The notes under the pieces are model-generated. The model ran no database searches, was not told the DNA's origin, and saw only the letters and a list, made by a program, of their open reading frames with translations. A stretch of 64,000 bases of DNA from assembly GCA_028564705.1 (NCBI GenBank), contig JAPXFQ010000925.1, positions 62,001 to 126,000 of the forward strand, given 5' to 3'. Shown here piece after piece: positions 44,564 through 56,303 of the stretch (its first letter is position 1; each line of letters starts with the position of its first letter). The DNA is from Apricaphanius iberus. Taxonomy: Eukaryota > Chordata > Actinopteri > Cyprinodontiformes > Aphaniidae. Made by a program: the position numbers and the translations under genes.

Positions 44564-47500
44564 GTTTAGGGGTCCTGGTGGGGAATCAAGGCAGTAGCCA
44601 AAGATTTAATATTCAGGCAACTATTTGTGCTAATGTTGAAAACCCCTATCCTTGTTTAGCTTTGTTGGACTCCGGTTCTGAACAAAACTTAATTCACCCC
44701 GATCTAGTCTCCCTATGCAAGATTTCAACTCATCCCCTTCCAACCCCAGTTCGGGTTTCAGCACTTGATGGCAGCGTCATCTCAAACATTACTCACCGAA
44801 CCACCCCCATAAATTTGGTTGTTTCAGGCAATCACCGTGAGTTAATCAGTTTTTTTGTATTTCCCATTGAGGGGATGCCTCTAGTTCTTGGTTACCCTTG
44901 GCTTTTCCACCACAACCCTCACATCAACTGGGCCAATCACCGCATAGACTCCTGGAGTTCATTTTGTATAAACAACTGCCTTCAGTCCGCCGTTCCCACC
45001 AGCAAACCCACAAAGGACCATGCAACATCCAGCCCCGACCTTACCCAGGTGCCCTGTGAGTATCACGACCTAGGTACAGTCTTCAGTAAGGACCTAGCTC
45101 TCTCTCTCCCTCCCCACCGCCCTTATGACTGCACCATAAGTCTGCTGCCCGGCGCGCCTCTTCCTTCGGGGAGGTTGTTCAGCCTGTCGGGGAGAGAGAG
45201 GGAGGCCATGGAGTCCTATATTAATGACTCGGTAAAAGCCGGCATCATCCGACCATCCTCATCTCCAGTAGGAGCAGGATTTTTCTTCGTTCAGAAGAAA
45301 GACGGCACTCTCCGTCCCTGTATCGATTATCGGGGTCTAAATCAAATCACCGTTAAGAACAAATATTCCCTACCACTCATCTCCTCTGCATTTGAATCAG
45401 TCTCCAAGGCCTCAGTTTTTACCAAGCTGGATTTAAGAAACGCTTACCACCTCATTCGAATCAGAGCCGGGGATGAGTGGAAGACTGCTTTCAAGACCCA
45501 CATAGGTCATTTTGAGTACTTGGTTATGCCTTTCGGCTTAACGAACGCGCCAGCAGTGTTCCAGCATCTGGTAAACGACGTCCTCAGGGACTTCCTTCAC
45601 CAGTTTCTTTTTGTTTATCTAGACGATATTCTGGTTTACTCCCCCGACCTTGAGACTCATAAAAGCCATGTCCGACAAGTGCTCCAACGCCTCCTGGAGA
45701 ACCGATTGTACGTAAAAGCGGAAAAATGTGAGTTTCATGTCCCCACTGTTACCTTTTTGGGATTCGTCTTCGAGGGTGGTCAGGTCAGGACGGATCCCCT
45801 GAAAACCAAGGCAGTAGAAGAGTGGCCCATTCCTGACTCACGAAAGCAGCTACAACGGTTCCTTGGCTTTGCTAACTTTTACCGTCGTTTTATTAAGGAC
45901 TTTAGCACCATTGCAGCTCCACTAACCGCGCTCACTTCTGTTAAAAGGCCATTTTCATGGACCCCTGATGCTGACCAGGCATTTACCACTCTTAAGCAGA
46001 GATTCGTTCAGGCTCCGATTCTAATTCATCCCAATCCCAACGCCCAATTCGTCCTCGAGGTGGATGCCTCAGAAAATGGAGTAGGAGCAGTTCTGTCCCA
46101 ACGTTCACCCACAGACCAAAAACTCCACCCCTGTGCATTTTTCTCAAAACGATTTACCCCAGCTGAAAGGAATTATGACGTCGGGGACCGGGAGCTCCTC
46201 GCCATCAAACTTGCACTCGAACACTGGCGGCACTGGGTGGAGGGAACAGAGCTCCCAGTAACCGTGTGGACGGACCATAAGAACTTGGCCTACATCCAAT
46301 CTGCAAAGAGGCTTAACCCTCGCCAGTACAGATGGTCGCTATTCTTTTCTCGCTTCAATTTAGCTATATCCTACCGCCCTGGCGTCAAGAACTTAAAACC
46401 AGACGCTCTATCCCGACAGTTTAACCCTGATTCTACCCGAGATGAACCCGACCCCATCCTACCATCCAAGTGTTTCATAGGGGGCATTACCTGGGACCTC
46501 GAACAGGCTATCCTCCATGCACAATCAACTGAACCTAATCCTGGAGGGGGCCTTCCAAACCGTTTGTTTGTTCCCATCTCACTCAGATCAAGGACTATTC
46601 ACTGGGGACATGCCTCGAAATTTTCCTGTCACCCGGGTGTTAGCCGGACCATTGGTCTTCTCTGCTGCTACTTTTGGTGGCCAACTTTAAATAAGGACGT
46701 AGCTGAGTATGTTGCTGCATGTCCTGCCTGCTGTCAGAACAAGTCTGCTCACAAGGCCCCCTCAGGCCTACTCCAGCCTTTATCTGTTCCCTCACGTCCT
46801 TGGTCCCACATTGCTTTAGATTTTATCACCGGCTTACCTACATCTAATGGCAAAAGGGTCATCCTCTCCATAATTGACAGATTCTCTAAGGCCTGTCATC
46901 TCGTAGCCCTCACCAAGCTTCCGTCGTCTAATCTAACTGCCCAGCTTTTGATTCAGCACGTTATTCGTCTGCATGGCATCCCAAGTGAGATCCTTTCTGA
47001 CCGTGGCCCTCAGTTCATCTCCCAGGTGTGGAAGAAATTTTGTGCAACACTGGGGGCAAAGGCTAGACTTACCTCCGGCTATCACCCCCAAACCAACGGC
47101 CAATGCGAGCGACTTAATCAGGAGGTGGGGAATGCTCTACGTTGTTTGTGTGCCCAAAACCCAACCAGCTGGAGTCAAAACCTGTCCTGGGTAGAGTATG
47201 CCCATAATTCGCATATATCATCCGCTACTGGCCGATCCCCATTTGAAATAAGTCTCGGTTACCAACCTACCCTGCTTCCCCTCACGCATCCTGAACCTGC
47301 AGCCTCGTCGGCTGAGTCTCTGATTTGTAATTTCCATCGCATCTGGACCCAAACCAAGAAAGCCTTGCAGCGAACTTCAGAGCAAAATAAACAAATTGCC
47401 GACCGGAGAAGACTTCCTGCACCACTCTACACCCTGGGTCAACAGGTTTGGTTGTCTTCGAAGGATTTCCCGATCAAGGGTTACACCAGGAAATTGTCGT

Positions 47501-47880
47501 CCAGGTTCATTGGTCCATTTCCCATCGAGGCAGTCTTCAGCCCCTCCACTGTTAAGCTGAAGCTACCACCGCATCTCAAGGTCCATCCGGTTTTCCATGT
47601 TTCCAGAATTAAGCCTGTTGTTTCTAGCCCACTGTGCCCTCCTTCCAAGCCCCCTCCACCCGCCCTGATCATTGATGGGCATCCTGCCTATACAGTCAGG
47701 CGCATTTTGGATGTCCGTCCCCGGGGTCGTGGCCGCCAGTATTTGGTAGACTGGGAAGGTTATGGCCCCGAAGAACGAAGGTGGGTTCCGGCCTCGTTCA
47801 TCCTAGACTCATCCCTCATCAGGTCTTTTGAAGCCTCGTCGGCTTCGTCTTCCAGTCGTCCGCCAGGTGGCGTCCGTTGA
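44527..47880 (+). CDS. pol: Gypsy Pol polyprotein: protease, RT, RNase H, integrase, chromodomain
   Basis: An uninterrupted frame of 1117 codons in the -1 frame to gag, without a convincing ATG, so expression by -1 frameshifting is likely. Domains in order: aspartic protease with DSG at residues 48-50; reverse transcriptase with YLDD at 364-367; RNase H ([13 protein letters not shown]); integrase with an HHCC zinc finger near 690-735 and catalytic D765, D825, E861 (35 residues between the last two); then a GPF-type module and a C-terminal chromodomain (YLVDWEGYG). The chromodomain is thought to guide integration to marked chromatin. No stop codons or frameshifts are seen, so this copy may be active. 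Confidence 0.95.
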   Translation: MSSSAKNRSPSVSLGVLVGNQGSSQRFNIQATICANVENPYPCLALLDSGSEQNLIHPDLVSLCKISTHPLPTPVRVSALDGSVISNITHRTTPINLVVSGNHRELISFFVFPIEGMPLVLGYPWLFHHNPHINWANHRIDSWSSFCINNCLQSAVPTSKPTKDHATSSPDLTQVPCEYHDLGTVFSKDLALSLPPHRPYDCTISLLPGAPLPSGRLFSLSGREREAMESYINDSVKAGIIRPSSSPVGAGFFFVQKKDGTLRPCIDYRGLNQITVKNKYSLPLISSAFESVSKASVFTKLDLRNAYHLIRIRAGDEWKTAFKTHIGHFEYLVMPFGLTNAPAVFQHLVNDVLRDFLHQFLFVYLDDILVYSPDLETHKSHVRQVLQRLLENRLYVKAEKCEFHVPTVTFLGFVFEGGQVRTDPLKTKAVEEWPIPDSRKQLQRFLGFANFYRRFIKDFSTIAAPLTALTSVKRPFSWTPDADQAFTTLKQRFVQAPILIHPNPNAQFVLEVDASENGVGAVLSQRSPTDQKLHPCAFFSKRFTPAERNYDVGDRELLAIKLALEHWRHWVEGTELPVTVWTDHKNLAYIQSAKRLNPRQYRWSLFFSRFNLAISYRPGVKNLKPDALSRQFNPDSTRDEPDPILPSKCFIGGITWDLEQAILHAQSTEPNPGGGLPNRLFVPISLRSRTIHWGHASKFSCHPGVSRTIGLLCCYFWWPTLNKDVAEYVAACPACCQNKSAHKAPSGLLQPLSVPSRPWSHIALDFITGLPTSNGKRVILSIIDRFSKACHLVALTKLPSSNLTAQLLIQHVIRLHGIPSEILSDRGPQFISQVWKKFCATLGAKARLTSGYHPQTNGQCERLNQEVGNALRCLCAQNPTSWSQNLSWVEYAHNSHISSATGRSPFEISLGYQPTLLPLTHPEPAASSAESLICNFHRIWTQTKKALQRTSEQNKQIADRRRLPAPLYTLGQQVWLSSKDFPIKGYTRKLSSRFIGPFPIEAVFSPSTVKLKLPPHLKVHPVFHVSRIKPVVSSPLCPPSKPPPPALIIDGHPAYTVRRILDVRPRGRGRQYLVDWEGYGPEERRWVPASFILDSSLIRSFEASSASSSSRPPGGVR

Positions 47881-47891
47881 GGGGGAGGTAC

Positions 47892-48606
47892 TGTTAGGAG
47901 TCTGTTTGCTGGTGTTTGTGTTCTCCTCCTTACCTCTCATTTCAGGGTGGTGGGTCGGCGCTGCCGCAGGTGTTGTCAGTCTGCCTCATCATGGGTTCAG
48001 TTTATAAGGAGAGCAGTTCCTGGAGGATGATGCCAGATTGTTCTCGCTCCTAGCGTGGTAACACGGTCAACCTTGGTAGTAGTACTGTAACCTAAGAAGT
48101 TGTTTCCAGCATTACCCTTACCTTCTCCTGTCACCTTGCAGATCCAGTCTTGTTCCCTCAGCACCATCCTTCCTCGCTCTGTGGATCCTGCCCCCTCGGA
48201 TTCCTCAGCTCAGCCTCCACCGCTGCTCCGGTCCCGCTTTGGCAATCCACCCGTCCTCGCAGCCGCCGCCTGCCACCCTCCAACGCCCCGTCTCCTGGAA
48301 CCAAAACATCGGACCCATTAATCGGATCATTCCCGCGACGCATCCCCAGCAGACCTCTGCCCGCAGACTCCTAATCCCTCCCCAAACGCTCCACCTCCAA
48401 CAATCAAGTAAGATTACCATCGGACATATTCAGCCTGTTCATCATCCATCATCCTTCATCTAGATCACTTACCTGCTTCTTTCAGTGATCGTCAGCCTGG
48501 TTTTTCGTCTCCAGTTCTGTTTCGCTCCGAGACCTGTGGTTCAATAAAATCCATAAACTGTTCGTGTCTGAAGTTGTGTCTCCTAGGAGTCTCTGAAATC
48601 ATGACA
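47892..48606 (+). repeat. Gypsy 3' LTR (715 bp)
   Basis: Matches the 5' LTR except for about six substitutions and a C-run difference. The end reads ATCATGACA, where the 5' LTR has ATGCTGACA. TATA-like box at 48001-48007; AATAAA near 48544. Confidence 0.95.
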
Positions 48607-48697
48607 AGTAAATTAGCATGGAATGACATATTTTGCTGTCATGAGGAGGGAATATTGTAGAAAAACCATTAATGTCCACGCTAGTATCAATGACTAA

Positions 48698-49408
48698 TGC
48701 TGCATTCAGACCAAACCCATACATCAGGGTCAGTTGCGGCAAGATTTCATGTAAAGTCTATATGGTCGAGTGCGTCAGAGGTCCGTCAGGGGCTCTGCGT
48801 TGCGTTGAGTACGTTGGCTCCGTCAATGTCGCTTGCGTTTCATATGGCAACATAGCAACGCAAGCGACGCAGAATTTCAGCAAGCTGAGCTTTTGACGGA
48901 CCCAACGCAGTTAACGCAGTGCGGCAACCAATCAGAGCATCTCACTGTAGTGATGTAGCTATACACGTATCTTGAATGAAGCGTGGGACCAGTGAAAACA
49001 TTTTCAACAAACGCAGATTTCAAATATCAGAAATAACACTTACTGAAGTCAAATGGACAGACGCTCCTAAGGAGGACTAGAGAACCTGTAGTTGGTGTCC
49101 TGGTAGGAGATTTAAGCTCCGATGCGGCCGAGGAGGTCGTAAAATTAGGCGCCGGACAGACGGAAGTAGCACTGAAAGTGAACCTCATCCATAAGCAGCT
49201 CCTGGAGCAAATGGTTAAACTCCCCAAACTCAGAACGTATCTGAAGAATGAGCGCTAATGCACCCGATGTCAACGTTGTCTAGGTATATCTAGCAAAGGA
49301 AGACAAGCCGCTCTCTCGTTACGATCCACCATAGGTCAGAAAGTACGGCAACTTCATCCGCTGAATGCGTTGCCTGACGCAGACCAAATGTGCATTGTGA
49401 ATGCAGCA
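48698..49408. mobile_element. MITE with TGCTGCATTC ends (Harbinger-like), 711 bp
   Basis: Perfect 10-base inverted ends TGCTGCATTC/GAATGCAGCA. Subterminal GCGTT/AACGC-rich segments (GTTGCGGCA, ACGCAGACC) mirror each other. No transposase. I could not fix the target duplication. Confidence 0.6.
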
Positions 49409-50460
49409 CAAGTCCATAGAATTGTTTCATAAGCCTATCACACCGAAATAATCTTTTTTTTTATCTCCGTGGCGATCAATCAACATCAAGAAAAATGCCA
49501 CATATTTAATAGCACAGTAAACATTAATGTTCCCTCAACACAGACGTAAGCTACGGGAACTGTGGTCAACGGAAACAAATGAAGCCATTAGCGACCTTGG
49601 GTGTCCTGAAAGGTGCTTTTAAATACAATGTATTATTATTATTCAGAAGCTCACAGTTCCCGTCCGCACGCTCATCCGCACACACACTCACAAAACAACT
49701 TTTTTGCGAGCGTTAACTCTCATCTGCTAGCTAAAGCAACATTTCTTATATGTTTACCGAGAAACTAAATCAATTCAAATATTTGGCGGATACCTTGACA
49801 TACCGGACTGAACGAGACTGGGAGACCTGCAGTGACATGCAGTTGGATGCAGTTACAGAAAATACTGTCAATAATACTGTAAAATAACAGATGATGAGGT
49901 TGACCGTTGGGAGAGACAATTGTCAGGACAGCGGGCTTTCATATGAAATTGTACGGCTGTTTCTCATCTTAAAAACGACTCAATCAGCTATAACTTTCTA
50001 GATTTTAAATCATAATAAAATCGAGTTTTTAAATGTTGCCATTATAGGCTAAAATTAGCCTACTGGGAAAGTTCAAAGGTAACGCATGAACCCTCTGTTC
50101 ACAACTATCCAGGAATATGTTTCAAACGTATTTCTTCCTAATATTAATAAACCTGTCGATTTAATATGGATATTCGTTTTTACACCACCATTATATAATT
50201 GATAAAACGTCCTTACCTTAAGGTTGACGCTGGCGATGGACATCTGCCAAGAGGATGTTGGTCCAGAAGGCAGATGTTAAAATCCCACAATGCACTTCGG
50301 GGGTTTCAAATTGCGGAAATTAACTTGTGAATCCTGTATATGGAAAATATCCGTAGAAAATTACGGATCTTTCAGCTGTTAATTTACAGATTTTTCTTAC
50401 AGTGCAGTCTGGTCTTCTACAGGGTACCAGATAGGTCATTCTTAGCAAATGGTGCCATTT
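49409..50460. other. cdk14 intron stretch, no gene seen
   Basis: A/T-rich. Ends with TTTTTCTTACAGTG, similar to the start of the repeat at 37747 in inverse orientation, so it may be another copy of that family. Confidence 0.4.
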
Positions 50461-50499
50461 GCGGACCCCCACCCGTTTATCTCTAAACTTCTTGCTTCT

Positions 50500-51223
50500 G
50501 AATTCTGATAAAACAGAAGTTGTCGTCTTTGGACCAGAAGCTCTGAAAAAGAAACTACTTAGTCAGCCCCTTCACCTAGACGGCATTAAATTAGCCTCCA
50601 GTAATTAAGCAAAAAACCTCGGTGTCATTTTTGACCAAGATATGTCATTTAGAACTTACATTAAAGAAGTCTCTAGGATTTCCTTTTTTCACCTTAGGAA
50701 TATTGCAAAAATTAGAACCATCCTGTCCAGGAGTGATGCTGAAAAACTAGTCCATGCCTTTGTTACTTCAAGGCTGGATTACTGTAACTGTCTATTATCA
50801 GGTAGTCCACAGAATACAATTAAAAGTCTTCAGTTAGTTCAAAATGCTGCTGCTAGGATTCTGATGAATATTAAAAGAAGAGATCACATTTCCCCTGTTT
50901 TAGCTTCTCTTCACTGGCTCCCAGTAAAATCTAGAATAGAATTCAAGATCCTCCTTCTGACATATAAAGCCCTTAATAATCTAGCTCCATCATACATAAG
51001 AGACCTGATTGTTCCATATGTTCCTAACAGAGACCTTCGCTCTCAGACTGCAGGTTTACTGGTAGTTCCTAGGATTTCTAAAAGTAGAATGGGTGGCAGA
51101 TCTTTCAGCTATCAGGCTCCCCTCCTATGGAACCGGCTCCCAGGGTTGGTTCGTGAAGCAGACAATTTGTCTATCTTTAAAACTAGGCTAAAAACTTTCC
51201 TCTTTGACAAAGCTTACAGTTAG
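50500..51223 (+). pseudogene. L2-like reverse transcriptase, C-terminal part
   Basis: The clean frame from 50642 encodes 193 residues with LVHAFVTSRLDYCNCLLSG, LQLVQNAAARIL and LHWLPVKSRIEFKILLLTYK, the RT thumb region of L2/Rex-type LINEs. Upstream, LNFLLLNSDKTEVVVFGPE is readable from 50482, then a TAA at about 50605 breaks the frame. The catalytic palm (YADD) is missing because of 5' truncation. Inactive. Confidence 0.85.
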
Positions 51224-51377
51224 AGATATGTTAATAGGTAGTTAGAGTCAGGTTAGACAGGTAGATAGGAAGAGACAGGTTAATGTTAGTAGTCAGGCAG
51301 AGTGTCAAAAGTTAGGAAGAGATAGGAAGAGGTAGAGTAGCTAGGTAGAGATAGATTAATGTAAGCCAGGTAAAGAT

Positions 51378-51766
51378 CCGGAGCCGGTCGCGGCTTACCG
51401 CCGCGGAAGAAATGCGCCCCACGGGGGCCAGCCAGCGCCGGAGAGAGGTCCCTCAAGGGGATCCTCCCGCACAGTGCGGCCGCCCATTACCTGCCGGGTT
51501 GAATCCCCCGGGCAGACTGTGCGGACCCCACCCGTTTATCTCTTAAACGTTTCTCGCCCTCTTCAACTCTGTCCTCTCAGTTCTGTCTATTTTTCCTTAA
51601 GATAGTTGTCGACTATCGGTCTCGTGCCGGTATTTAGCCTTAGATGGAGTTTACCACCCACTTTGGGCTGCATTCTCAAACAACCCGACTCCGAGAAGAC
51701 CCCGGCATGACGGGGGCCGTTACCGGCCCTACACCGTCCACGGGCTGAGCCTCGATCAGGAGGACT
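51378..51766 (-). rRNA. 28S rRNA fragment (5' domain, D1/D2 region), degenerate
   Basis: The - strand reads as the 5' part of vertebrate 28S rRNA: CTGATCGAGGCTCAGCCCGT, then GGTAAACTCCATCTAAGGCT, AAATACCGGCACGAGACCGA, AACGGGTGGGGTCCGC, GATTCAACCCGGC and CGCGACCGGCTCCGG, in the right order and spacing. Several substitutions in normally invariant stretches (for example around 51590-51620) show it is a pseudogene. It lies antisense inside a LINE 3' region, far from any rDNA repeat. Confidence 0.92.
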
Positions 51767-52441
51767 CAGACAGAGTGTTGGTAGCCAGGTCTCCTAGTAG
51801 CTAGGAGACAGGTTAATGTTAGTAGCTATGCTGCTTTAGGCTAGGCTGTTGGAGGACATTATTAGGGTCTGTTCCTACTTTCTCTCCTACTTCTCCCCAA
51901 CTGCATGATGTGCTGTCAATTCAAGCACTAACCTGTTTTCTATTATAGTAGGTGCTCCGGATTAGCCCTGCTTGACGACCCTGACTAAGATGGCATTGCA
52001 GTGACGGAAAATTCTCCACGTCCTGCAACAAACTTGTGCATCAGTTCTATTGCTCTTTCTGTGTCTCTGTTATGTATTCTCCAAGCCACAGACGGTCGCG
52101 GCAGATAACCGCTTGTGCTGAGCCTGGTTCTGCCGGAGGTTTCTTCCTGTTAAAAGGGAGTTTTTCCTTCCCCCGCTTCATGCTTGCTCAGTATGAGGGA
52201 TTGCTGAGAATTACACGACGCAATCTTCTGTGGTTCTGTAATTTCTACACTAAACATTGTATTGTAATAACTCTTTTTGTGAAGTGCCTTGAGATGACAT
52301 CTGTTGTGAAATGGCGCTATATAAATAAACTGAATTGAATTGAATTGAATTTGTGTCCCCATGATACAATCAAATATAAGTAATTTTTTTAAGCTTTCTT
52401 TCTAAATGAAACCATTTTCCACTACTTAATATTTAAGAATG

Positions 52442-52486
52442 AATAAAAGCTGATGGCATAAACCTTTTATGCCATCAGCTTTTATT
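52442..52486. repeat. Perfect 21-bp inverted repeat with 3-base loop
   Basis: Left arm 52442-52462 and right arm 52466-52486 are exact reverse complements (arms contain AGCTGATGGCATAAA), with loop CCT. It would form a very stable hairpin. It lies about 90 bases after the LINE tail. Confidence 0.92.
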
Positions 52487-53027
52487 ATTTCTTAAATAAT
52501 TACTCTGACTGTGGTGCATGCACTCTAAAATGCCTTGTCCCTGGTCAGTTCTTTTTAACTTCAGTTACAAATGTAAGTAATAAAAATCAAATATTTGTCA
52601 TGTTTTTAAATATGATTACAAATAACTATTGATAATACATCTCATCACATGCTATTATTTGGTCAATTAAAAAATAAATAAATATATAAAATATGCTCTG
52701 TCCCTGAGTTCACTGTCCCCCTGTGTTACTTTGATGAAAATCCTTCTGCACACGCCTCCTGCCTGTTCCTTTAGTCACCTGACACTCAGGAAGTAGGGTA
52801 CATGTTTGGAGTGACAGTAACTACAAGGAACAGAGTCAGTACCCCAACGTTACTCAGATATATATTGGAAACTGATATCATTTTGTAATTTTTAAGAAAT
52901 AGCTAATAAATATACACAACATTTTCTTATGTAATCACCACGTACCAAGCTGTTGTTCATTACATGAGTAAAAATGGCCGAATTTAGCATAACTTGTCGC
53001 CCACGTTACTGTCCCGTCCCGTAAAAC
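52487..53027. other. cdk14 intron stretch, no gene seen
   Basis: A/T-rich, unassigned. Confidence 0.4.
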
Positions 53028-53647
53028 CTAGTTTATGCTTCTCCGACTGCAAATTTGCAATCAGACGCAGACATTTTGATGGAGACGTTTTCTGTTAATA
53101 GTACTCCGCTCTTCCACTCCATTGACCAGGCCAGCAGGGGGCGCTAAGTTTTCATGGCGTCTCTGGCTTCTGTCACACAGCGGCACATCTGCCGGCATTT
53201 CTTCCTCAAGGAACAATGAACGACAGAAAGTAAGTTTTTATTAAGCTTTAAAGCTTTTTACTAGAAGTGCAGCTCATAGAATCCTGTAGAAACACATGGA
53301 AACAAACACAGCAGCATTTTTTGTTGTTCTCTCTACACCTCCTTGTGTTCAAAATCGGCAAAAGAACAGATTAGATAAATTATCCTTTCAATATAAAGCC
53401 TGTAGTGGCCAAACGCTGCATTAACTACTGATTACAGCGACTATAGAGCCCCGTTCTGGTGAAGCGATCTCTGGTTGTTACTGAAACCAAGCAATCAGAT
53501 GCATACGCTATCTGTCGACGGAGACGGATAGTTAAAATTTGGGCCTCTCCTCCGTGCGTCGTTGCGTAGATGACGGAGTGCCTTTGCGTTGACGGATAAT
53601 GGCGTTGCATCCATCCGTCTCCGTCAAAACGCAGAAGCATAAACTAG
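53028..53647. mobile_element. MITE with CTAGTTTATGCTTCT ends, 620 bp
   Basis: Left CTAGTTTATGCTTCT and right AGAAGCATAAACTAG are perfect inverted repeats. Inside both ends are clusters around GACGGA/TCCGTC and CGCAGA. Noncoding. A piece (53212-53282) is inverted at 4886-4950. Harbinger-like by style only; no clear target duplication. Confidence 0.72.
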
Positions 53648-53852
53648 ACTTTAGTCCTCGCTGTAGATAAAATAAGGTGATTTATTAAAGGGTTAAGGTG
53701 TTGATCAGTGTCTAACGTGTATTTTTTATGTTTTTATCAGTACTTATATTATTATTAAAAAAGATGAGTTTAAAGAGTATGCATGTGTGACCAATGTGCA
53801 ACAAAGAAAATGCATCAAGTCCTCCGGGGTCGATTAAACACCAGGACATCAC

Positions 53853-54092
53853 ATGCCTTTGTCTGGCAGACAGATTGTATGTGCTATGAGCATGGTAGGA
53901 GGAAGAACCCTACATGGCCATGAAGAACCACCTGGACCTGAGCTCATTACCAGGGAACACGTTGGGCTGTGGTGCATTGTGAATTATGATGGTGATGTCT
54001 ATCCAGGAGTTCTTATGGAGGTTGATGAAGATGTAAAAGTAAAAGGCATGCACAAGAACGGCACAAATAACTCCTGCTGCATGACTCTATAG
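53853..54092 (+). pseudogene. Orphan protein fragment of unknown function
   Basis: A 79-codon frame contains HVGLWCIVNYDGDVYPGVL followed by EVDEDVKVKGMHKNGTN. This resembles, from memory, a domain (GxWCVVxYDxxxYPGxI...DVDE...VKxMH) seen in multi-copy fish proteins of unknown role. It is short, lacks splice sites, and the continuation after GTN is frameshifted. Probably a retrocopy or element-borne fragment. Confidence 0.4.
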
Positions 54093-55605
54093 CTACATGT
54101 GCAAAATATCTTTAATCTGATTAGTTTGGATTAGACGCGTTTCCATCCACTTCATGTCTGAATGGAATAAATCATTGTGACATGCGCAGAGCTATCTAAA
54201 ACCCTGGAAACGGCTGTGGAAGAAGAAATGGACTTCCACTGTAAAAAAGAACATGGCTGCAGCCGTTTGAAATGGAGGACTACGATGTTCTTCAGAGTGT
54301 GCTCTGATTTTTTGTAAACATAGTTTATGAGACGACATTAGCTGGAATATAGAGGATCAGATTGTTTGCTTCATGAAAGAGCCACAACCTTTGAATAAGA
54401 GATTCATGCAACTGGACTTTCATAGAAAAACAGCTGGGTTGCTGGTCTGCTTCATAGCTTTGCAATATATGAAAGAAAAAAATGTATATTTCTTTATAGT
54501 GTAATACATTTCATGTTTGAAGGTGGGGTGGGGGTGAGGTGAGTTGCCTTATATTGTTAATCAGGGGTTTCATGACCACCAGTTTGTCCTTTTTAATGTT
54601 GTCCACCCCGTTACCAACATTGTTAACTGTGTGATGTGCTTTTTAATGTTGATGAAATAAAATCTATAAATATGTTGCATATCTTTGTGGTTACTTGCAG
54701 AAGAAGAACTGGCAAAAATCACATCTCTTAAACGTCTGACCAAATTCCATAGAATTTCTTTTTTTTTTTCTAAAACAATTGTGTGAACATAACCGTCTAG
54801 TCTTAAATCAGAGTGTGTTTTATATACAGTGTGTGTTTATTAAAACCTTAAAACATATTTACTGGGGCAAAGTAGGGGACAGTTGAGCTGTTAAAGAATG
54901 TAAATATAACTATGCATTAAAAACATTCGTTAATAGATATGAAAATGTCCAGTAATGCAGGGGGACATTTGTGTGTATGCAACAAATCGGATCAAAATTC
55001 TGATGTCATAACATCCTGAGCTGGCCCAATATATGTTTCTCATTTTTGAATATGTTCATCAGATGAAAATATGATGGCACCATTAGCTAAGAATGACCCA
55101 GAGCTGCTGTGGTTGTGAAGCAGTAAAACCATTCCTAACATCACGTTGCTGATCCAGTCCCAGTAAGGCTGAGAACTGGAGCATATTTTACAGGAACATG
55201 TCCAGAATGCTTCTGTCCTCTGATCAGCTGTCTCCAGCTGGGACAGGCTTGGACACGTTGTCCCTCTCTGGCCCTGTCCAGGTTCATGGATGGATGGGAA
55301 CTCCTGAATGACACTTTCACAAATTACAAGTCAATATTTTTATGATTTGCTTTGCCATACTCATAACAGCTAATTGAACTTATCTTGGGATATTCCTGGT
55401 TTTGTGTAGTAGTAGTAAGAAGTTTTGAAATGCTGTATATTTTTTGCAACAAAAAGCTGAATTAGCATTTCTGGTTTTGGTCATCTAAATGATATTAAAG
55501 ATAGTTCAGAGTGAATCTTCCTCCCTCAGCTCCAGAGTTTGGAGCAGCTGTCTGATCTGAGCTGGCCCGTCAGCAGCAGATTTAGAACCCAATAAACTGA
55601 TCAGC
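54093..55605. other. cdk14 intron stretch, no gene seen
   Basis: No recognised element or coding signal. Confidence 0.45.
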
Positions 55606-55743
55606 TCTGCTGCTGCTAGCTGCTGCTAGCTGCTGCTGCTGCTGCTAGCTGCTGCTGCTGCTAGCTGCTGCTAGCTGCTGCTGCTGCTGCTAGCTGCTGC
55701 TAGCTGCTGCTGCTGCTGCCGCTAGCTGCTGCTGCTGCTGCTG
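55606..55743 (+). repeat. (CTG)n/(CTAG) trinucleotide array
   Basis: About 138 bases of CTG units broken at intervals by CTAG, giving repeated GCTGCTGCTAGCTGCTG blocks. CAG on the opposite strand. Confidence 0.93.
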
Positions 55744-56303
55744 CAGTCTGCTTAGTTCAGCATGTTTGCATCAACAATAAAAAAAAGATTAGAGTTCCAG
55801 ATTATTGTTCCTTCTGCCGTCTTAAATCTGATTATTTTCAGCTGGTTGGTTTTAGGATGACCAGCTGGTCAGAAACTCAAAAACCCTATTATTTTCCTGC
55901 TAGTGAACACACCATGACACTGTTCGATGTGGATGCTGCTCACAGCCACAGAAAAATAGAACATTGTTGTTTTTAGACTATTTTTGGGCTACTAATTCTA
56001 AAGCTGGATTACTTTTTTTTACGTTGGGCCTATATGTACTTTTACAATCTGGAAAAGTGTAAAAAAAAAAAAAATACAGTACTTGCTTGAAATGTACTAA
56101 TAAAGAAAATGTGCTTTTTAAAAATCTGTTTTTATACAGTAATTTTCCCACCCATCTTTAAACACATCATACACGTAATGTAAGTATTTGCTTGCAGTGA
56201 AAGAATCTCCGGCCAGTAAGAGTCTGATGCAAAGAGCTGCATGTTCAGCAAACCAGCAGAAGGAAAGAGGTGAGGTGGCATGTTCTGCCACCTCATTCCT
56301 AGT

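Larger units (their letters stand above)
42465..48606 (+). mobile_element. Ty3/Gypsy retrotransposon, Tf1/sushi-type chromovirus, nearly intact
   Basis: Two LTRs flank intact gag and pol frames, with a 5-base duplication AGTAA at 42460-42464 and 48607-48611. LTRs start TGTTAGG and end TGACA. They differ by only about six substitutions plus a small C-run indel over 715 bases, apart from a SINE in the 5' LTR, which indicates recent insertion. A purine-rich tract (GAGGGGGAGG) precedes the 3' LTR. The chromodomain at the end of pol and the self-complementary PBS place it in the Tf1/sushi group. Confidence 0.95.
50490..52351 (+). mobile_element. L2-like LINE, 5' truncated, with rRNA insertion in its 3' region
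   Basis: The RT C-terminal coding part (from about 50483) is followed by a long 3' region with GGTTCTGCCGGAGGTTTCTT and GAGTTTTTCCTTCC. It ends in GGCGCTATATAAATAAA and a (TGAAT)n tail at 52331-52351, the signature 3' end of fish L2-like LINEs. A 28S rRNA fragment interrupts it at 51378-51766. Confidence 0.85.
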
